This document shows positions 60,656-64,000 of a stretch of 64,000 nt of DNA, piece after piece. The translations under genes were made by a program, and so were the position numbers. The notes under the pieces are model-generated. The model was not told the DNA's origin, made no database searches, and saw only the letters and a list, made by a program, of their open reading frames with translations. This DNA is from FLUQ01 sp031551515 (GTDB lineage: Bacteria; Desulfobacterota; Desulfovibrionia; Desulfovibrionales; Desulfovibrionaceae). Numbering within the stretch: position 1 is the first letter of the stretch; each line of letters starts with the position of its first letter. The DNA lies in assembly GCA_031551515.1 (NCBI GenBank), contig JAVBNL010000018.1, positions 22,525 through 86,524 of the forward strand, written 5' to 3'.

Positions 60656-61584
60656 CCATGCCGCGCGCCGTTTTTGTCGACGCTTCCCCCACCCTGGCCG
60701 CGGTCATGCAGAGACTCCGGCGGCCGGACGATCTGCCCGTGCTGGTGAACGAACAGCCCGACGTCACCCCGCCCGAACTGCCCGCGCTGGTGGGCGACGC
60801 GGAAATCATGATCGTGGACCACACCGGTTTTCCCCTTGCAATGGCGCAGCGGTGCCCGGGTCTGACGGATGTGGTCTTCCTGGGCACCGGCGCGCGCAGC
60901 TATATGGACATCGAGGCCCTGGCGGATATGGGCGTAACGGTGCACCTCATCCGCAATTACGGCGATACGGCGGTTGCGGAATGCGCTTTCGGCCTGATGT
61001 GGGCTTCGGCCAAAGGCTTCGCCCGTATGGACCGCGAGATGCGCGCCGGCGTGTGGCGACGTACCGAAGGCGTGCAATTGACCGGCAAGACCGTGGGGCT
61101 GCTCGGTTTCGGCGGCATCGCGGCGGAAATGGCCCGGCTGTGCCAGGGCTGCGGCATGCAAGTGCTGGCCTGGAACCGCAGCCCCAAGGTTTGCGCGGAC
61201 GTGTCATTCGTTTCGCTTGATGAGCTTCTGGCCGAGAGCCACGTGCTTTCGTTGCATCTTCTGTTTTGCGACGAAACCAAAGGGTTTTTGAACCGCGAGC
61301 GCATCGCGAAAATGCGGCCCGGCGCCATTGTGGTCAATACCGCCCGGGGCGGGCTGATCGACGAAGATGCGCTGGTGGAGGCGCTGCAAAGCGGGCATTT
61401 GAGTCACGCCGGGCTGGACGTGTTCACGGTGGAACCCATGCCCGCCGGGCATGTGCTGACCACCTTGCCCAACGTGACCCTGTCCGCGCATTCGGCCTTT
61501 CGAACGCCGGAAGCCAGCGACAACCTGATCGGCGCGGCCCTGGAACACTGCCGCCGGATTGTGAAGGAAAAACGGAATTCGTAG
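60652..61584 (+). CDS. D-isomer-specific 2-hydroxyacid dehydrogenase
   Basis: A 310-residue NAD(P)-dependent dehydrogenase. The nucleotide motif is GLLGFGGIA; the catalytic residues are R232 in NTARGG, E261 in VEP and H280 in SAHSAFRTPE. It interconverts D-2-hydroxy and 2-keto acids. The ATG overlaps the preceding stop (ATGA). It is the last gene of the operon, which ends with a terminator. Confidence 0.92.
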   Translation: MTMPRAVFVDASPTLAAVMQRLRRPDDLPVLVNEQPDVTPPELPALVGDAEIMIVDHTGFPLAMAQRCPGLTDVVFLGTGARSYMDIEALADMGVTVHLIRNYGDTAVAECAFGLMWASAKGFARMDREMRAGVWRRTEGVQLTGKTVGLLGFGGIAAEMARLCQGCGMQVLAWNRSPKVCADVSFVSLDELLAESHVLSLHLLFCDETKGFLNRERIAKMRPGAIVVNTARGGLIDEDALVEALQSGHLSHAGLDVFTVEPMPAGHVLTTLPNVTLSAHSAFRTPEASDNLIGAALEHCRRIVKEKRNS

Positions 61585-61618
61585 ATTTGTGTGAGAGCGC
61601 GTAACGCTCAGATAGCAG

Positions 61619-61653
61619 CAAACGGGAGCCTTTTACGACTCCCGTTTGTTTTT
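61619..61653 (+). terminator. Intrinsic terminator of the GntR operon
   Basis: CAAACGGGAG pairs with CTCCCGTTTG (61619-61648), followed by TTTTT. Confidence 0.93.
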
Positions 61654-61669
61654 GGAAAAACCTGTCAAG

Positions 61670-61718
61670 TATGCTGAGCCTATGCCTGACCTATGCTGAG
61701 CCTATGCCCAGCCTGAGC
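61670..61718 (+). repeat. Array of 11-bp direct repeats, copy 2
   Basis: Units TATGCTGAGCC, TATGCCTGACC, TATGCTGAGCC, TATGCCCAGCC and partial TGAGC. The block and its flanks are nearly the same as at 42992-43040. It lies 57 bp before the Rhs gene. Confidence 0.85.
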
Positions 61719-61775
61719 ACCCCAAAAAAACCTGGTGTAGAGTTTTATGAAACTTTATCCATACTGGAGGATGCA

Positions 61776-63152
61776 ATGGCACAAGTACAGCAAGCAATCG
61801 GCAATGGGCAGAGGGCGGTAACACTCAGGCGTAGTGGTTTGACCATGCAGTGCTTTTTCTCAGAGCATGGGCGGCTGCGAAGGAAAATCGAGCGCCGAAA
61901 CGGGGCAACGGATGATTTCGTCTACCAATTCGATGAGAAGGAGCACCTTCTTACCGTGTTGCGCAACGGCTGCCTGGAAGAGCGATATCAGTACAATGAA
62001 GCGGGGCAACGTATTCAGCAATGGCGCAGAGAAGCTGGTGTGTGTGACTTTACGGCTGGTGGCTTGCATTACGATAAAGCAGGACGGCTCACTGGCGCTG
62101 GCAGCGTGTATTTTAGCTACGACCAGAAAGGCGCATTATCCGAACGCAGAGGCGGCAGGGAGGTTTTCCGGTTTTCCTACGGGGGGAATACCATGCTGGA
62201 CAAGGTGGTTCTTCCGTCCGGAGAGGTTCTTCGCTATGAATATGATAAGGCAAACCCCATAGGCCCGGCCAGACGCTTCAGGAACAAAAATTTGGCTGCA
62301 GAGTATGTCTGGCGCGATCCCTTACGCCTCGCCGTTTACCGTGACTATGAAGACCAGTTGGAATACACCTTTTGGCATGACAAATCAGGGCTGCTGGACA
62401 GGGTTCGCATTCTTGCCGCCCCCGAACAATCCAAGCCGGTTAGCGGATCCCGAGACTATGCGGAAGAAAGCATGGATTGGCTTAACGCAAGGGGAGCGCG
62501 GAACAGGCGGGAAAGACTACAGGGGCTTTTTGCCGAATACAGAGGCAAACTTGATTTGTTTTGCGGTTGCGACCAAGTGGGCACCTTGAAAATTTTGACT
62601 ACCTCGGGTGGCCGGGTCATCAAAGAGACTACTTACGATAGCTTTGGTGTTGTTCGCCATGACAGTTGCCCGGACCTTTTTTTGCCCATAGGTTTTGCAG
62701 GAGGGTTTCAGGATCGTGATACGGGACTGGTGCGTTTCGGATATCGGGACTATGAGCCGTCAATCGGGCGATTCACGGCTCCGGACCCGCTGGGTGATAC
62801 CGGCGGAGACCATGATTTGTACGATTATTGCATAGATGATCCGGTCAGTATGAGCGACCCGACTGGGCTTATAGCTCCGATTGCTCTTTTCGCTGCGGGA
62901 AAGCTGGGGGCTTTGGCGCTTGCCGGGATGGGCGCATATGCGTCGGCCTGGATGGTCGATAAAATGAAAAATAGACAAGGTATAGAGGGCATGGATGCGG
63001 TGGACGCCTTAAATCAGGCTGCGCCTCACGTGGGAAAAGCGTGGTGGGATTCCACGTTTCCTGGGCGTCTGATTATGGGAAATCCGGCAACGCAATTGGG
63101 TACACAGATCATGACACACGGGCGGAGCGACTCAAGAGGGAGTGGCGAATAG
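61776..63152 (+). CDS. Short orphan Rhs-repeat protein with variable C-terminal tip
   Basis: A 458-residue protein with YD/Rhs-type repeats (FDEKEHLLTVLRNGCLEERYQYNEAG split along residues 60-100 and others) and the Rhs core end: RFGYRDYEPSIGRF, APDPLGD and PVSMSDPTGL, which fits PxxxxDPxGL, the usual self-cleavage site. The last 93 residues (coding 62871-63149) form a non-core tip starting with a hydrophobic stretch (IAPIALFAAGKLGALALAGM). Such tips are toxins in polymorphic toxin systems. No N-terminal delivery domain or signal peptide is seen. TGGAGG precedes the ATG, followed by a terminator and a candidate immunity gene. Confidence 0.85.
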   Translation: MAQVQQAIGNGQRAVTLRRSGLTMQCFFSEHGRLRRKIERRNGATDDFVYQFDEKEHLLTVLRNGCLEERYQYNEAGQRIQQWRREAGVCDFTAGGLHYDKAGRLTGAGSVYFSYDQKGALSERRGGREVFRFSYGGNTMLDKVVLPSGEVLRYEYDKANPIGPARRFRNKNLAAEYVWRDPLRLAVYRDYEDQLEYTFWHDKSGLLDRVRILAAPEQSKPVSGSRDYAEESMDWLNARGARNRRERLQGLFAEYRGKLDLFCGCDQVGTLKILTTSGGRVIKETTYDSFGVVRHDSCPDLFLPIGFAGGFQDRDTGLVRFGYRDYEPSIGRFTAPDPLGDTGGDHDLYDYCIDDPVSMSDPTGLIAPIALFAAGKLGALALAGMGAYASAWMVDKMKNRQGIEGMDAVDALNQAAPHVGKAWWDSTFPGRLIMGNPATQLGTQIMTHGRSDSRGSGE

Positions 63153-63190
63153 CTTGGCTATGTGTGGGGATAGCCTTTCGTATTGAATAG

Positions 63191-63228
63191 GGGGCTGTGC
63201 CGCGCATTATCGCGGCACAGCCCCTAAA
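63191..63228 (+). terminator. Intrinsic terminator of the Rhs gene
   Basis: GGGGCTGTGCCGCG and CGCGGCACAGCCCC form a perfect 14-bp stem around CATTAT, followed by TAAAAATATT. An open frame starting with GTG inside this hairpin is not a gene start. Confidence 0.9.
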
Positions 63229-63247
63229 AATATTGCTTGAGGTATTA

Positions 63248-63808
63248 ATGTTTACAATTTATCCAAAGATGAAATTTTTTATATCAGCTATAGAGGTTGC
63301 AGTATTATCTACAATATTACTATATATTGATTATATAATAATGGAAGGAAAAGAAAAATATTATTTGATTTTTGATTATATAGATGTATTCCCTGTGATT
63401 GGATTGAATACTCTGTTTTTTGCATTTTTATTTATTTTATATAAGTGTGTAAAAATACAAAAAATACTTGGATATATAACATATAATGAATCAATAATTA
63501 TTCTTGATTGTAAACGAGATAAGAGAGGGATTAAAAAAATATACGGTGATGACGAAAAAGAAGGCATGAAGATAAAGATGGATTTACTTTCAGATGATAA
63601 ACGAAAACATGTGTACAAATATATCGCGTATCTTGCTTGGATAATGAATAAAAATACCTGGATAGCGCTCCAATCCCTGGTCGGGGCAACGGCATTGGTT
63701 TGTGTGGTAATTTTAATCAATAGTTCACTGTACTTTATGCCGGTAATTCTCGGGCTTTTGTTCTGGGCGCTTCTTAAGGGTATTCACGGCATCATGGATG
63801 TTTTGTGA
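63248..63808 (+). CDS. AT-rich membrane protein, candidate immunity protein of the Rhs tip
   Basis: A 186-residue protein that I do not recognise. Two helices lie near the N-terminus (MKFFISAIEVAVLSTILLYI, VIGLNTLFFAFLFILYKCV) and two near the C-terminus (LQSLVGATALVCVVILIN, FMPVILGLLFWALLKGI), with a charged cytoplasmic region between. The sequence is far more AT-rich than its neighbours, typical of acquired immunity genes. GAGG precedes the ATG at 63248. Position directly after an Rhs tip is the main reason for the call. Confidence 0.6.
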   Translation: MFTIYPKMKFFISAIEVAVLSTILLYIDYIIMEGKEKYYLIFDYIDVFPVIGLNTLFFAFLFILYKCVKIQKILGYITYNESIIILDCKRDKRGIKKIYGDDEKEGMKIKMDLLSDDKRKHVYKYIAYLAWIMNKNTWIALQSLVGATALVCVVILINSSLYFMPVILGLLFWALLKGIHGIMDVL

Positions 63809-63840
63809 AAGGGTGCAATCTCGTGTGCTCATAACTGAAA

Positions 63841-63863
63841 AGGGAACCGCATTGCGGTTCCCT
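63841..63863 (+). terminator. Hairpin after the immunity candidate
   Basis: AGGGAACCGC pairs with GCGGTTCCCT around ATT. No long T-tract follows. Confidence 0.6.
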
Positions 63864-63873
63864 CAGACTGCTG

Positions 63874-63913
63874 ACAAAGCCCGAATTTGGCACAGACCAA
63901 ATTCGGGCTTTGT
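63874..63913. terminator. Second strong hairpin
   Basis: ACAAAGCCCGAATTTGG pairs perfectly with CCAAATTCGGGCTTTGT. It may terminate transcription from either side. From here to the window end no gene is seen. Confidence 0.7.
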
Positions 63914-64000
63914 GTCTTTCGACAGAGTTCAGGCTTGTTGAGGATTTCGAGTTTGCCCGGAGTGCACAGGTGCAAAAATATTCAGTAAAATATGCCAGAT

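Noticed and set aside
63197..63247. GTG start for a 203-residue version of the immunity candidate
   Set aside because: This start lies inside the terminator hairpin of the Rhs gene; the ATG at 63248 has a proper ribosome-binding site.

Overview
The window is GC-rich, gene-dense chromosomal DNA from a motile anaerobic delta-proteobacterium, most likely a member of the Desulfovibrionaceae. The evidence is a Desulfovibrio-type outer membrane porin (46354-47799), a flagellar fliM behind a sigma-54 promoter, a TRAP transporter operon under a sigma-54 activator, a DUF4445/RACo-type ferredoxin-ATPase, and many iron-sulfur and CoA enzymes. No rRNA, tRNA, CRISPR array, transposase or prophage block was seen.

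Layout. 1-12988 holds housekeeping and accessory genes: a glycosyltransferase end, tatD, a CoA-disulfide-reductase/rhodanese protein, a HAD phosphatase, two Kef/YbaL-type antiporters, a UDP-glucuronate decarboxylase, a QueG-like protein, a 77-residue protein behind a textbook FliA promoter, a pirin, and a CMD/AhpD pair. Four copies of a dispersed long-hairpin repeat lie in the gaps of this part, and a fifth is at 35.7 kb. 13193-17840 is a minus-strand group (permease, unknown 412-residue protein, asparaginase, diaminopimelate dehydrogenase). 17988-20203 carries an Rsm22-like methyltransferase and a TauE/SafE exporter.

20278-30052 is a catabolic island: a sigma-54 activator diverges from an operon of CMD-like protein, CaiB-type CoA transferase, Zn-ribbon/OB-fold protein, thiolase, TRAP dctPQM and kbl. 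A -24/-12 promoter lies in the AT-rich gap between them. The gene set suggests uptake of an acid, its CoA activation, thiolytic cleavage, and conversion of an amino-keto intermediate to glycine and acetyl-CoA; the substrate is unknown.

30118-43531 contains the RACo-like protein, fliM, fur, the comF/flavoprotein/metallo-hydrolase operon, a degenerate GGDEF-TPR protein, an MdtAB-like RND pump and a small orphan gene. 43882-50398 holds a DUF3300/DUF2950 pair, the porin, a membrane-anchored PstS-like protein and rlpA. The minus-strand chain yicC-remA-gmk-pyrF-TPR-HDOD-recJ-rlpA (56405 down to 49661) is tightly overlapped and looks like one transcription unit.

56575-61584 is a second catabolic operon: a FadR-type GntR regulator, an Ldh2 dehydrogenase, an AllE-type ureidoglycine aminohydrolase, an M20D amidohydrolase and a D-2-hydroxyacid dehydrogenase. 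Its promoter carries two TGGTNNNACCA sites 14 bp apart. The same pair with the same spacing precedes the permease at 17840, 39 kb away, so the two loci are probably one regulon. The window ends with a short orphan Rhs protein and an AT-rich membrane protein that looks like its immunity partner. The Rhs gene and the orphan at 43106 share an upstream array of 11-bp repeats.
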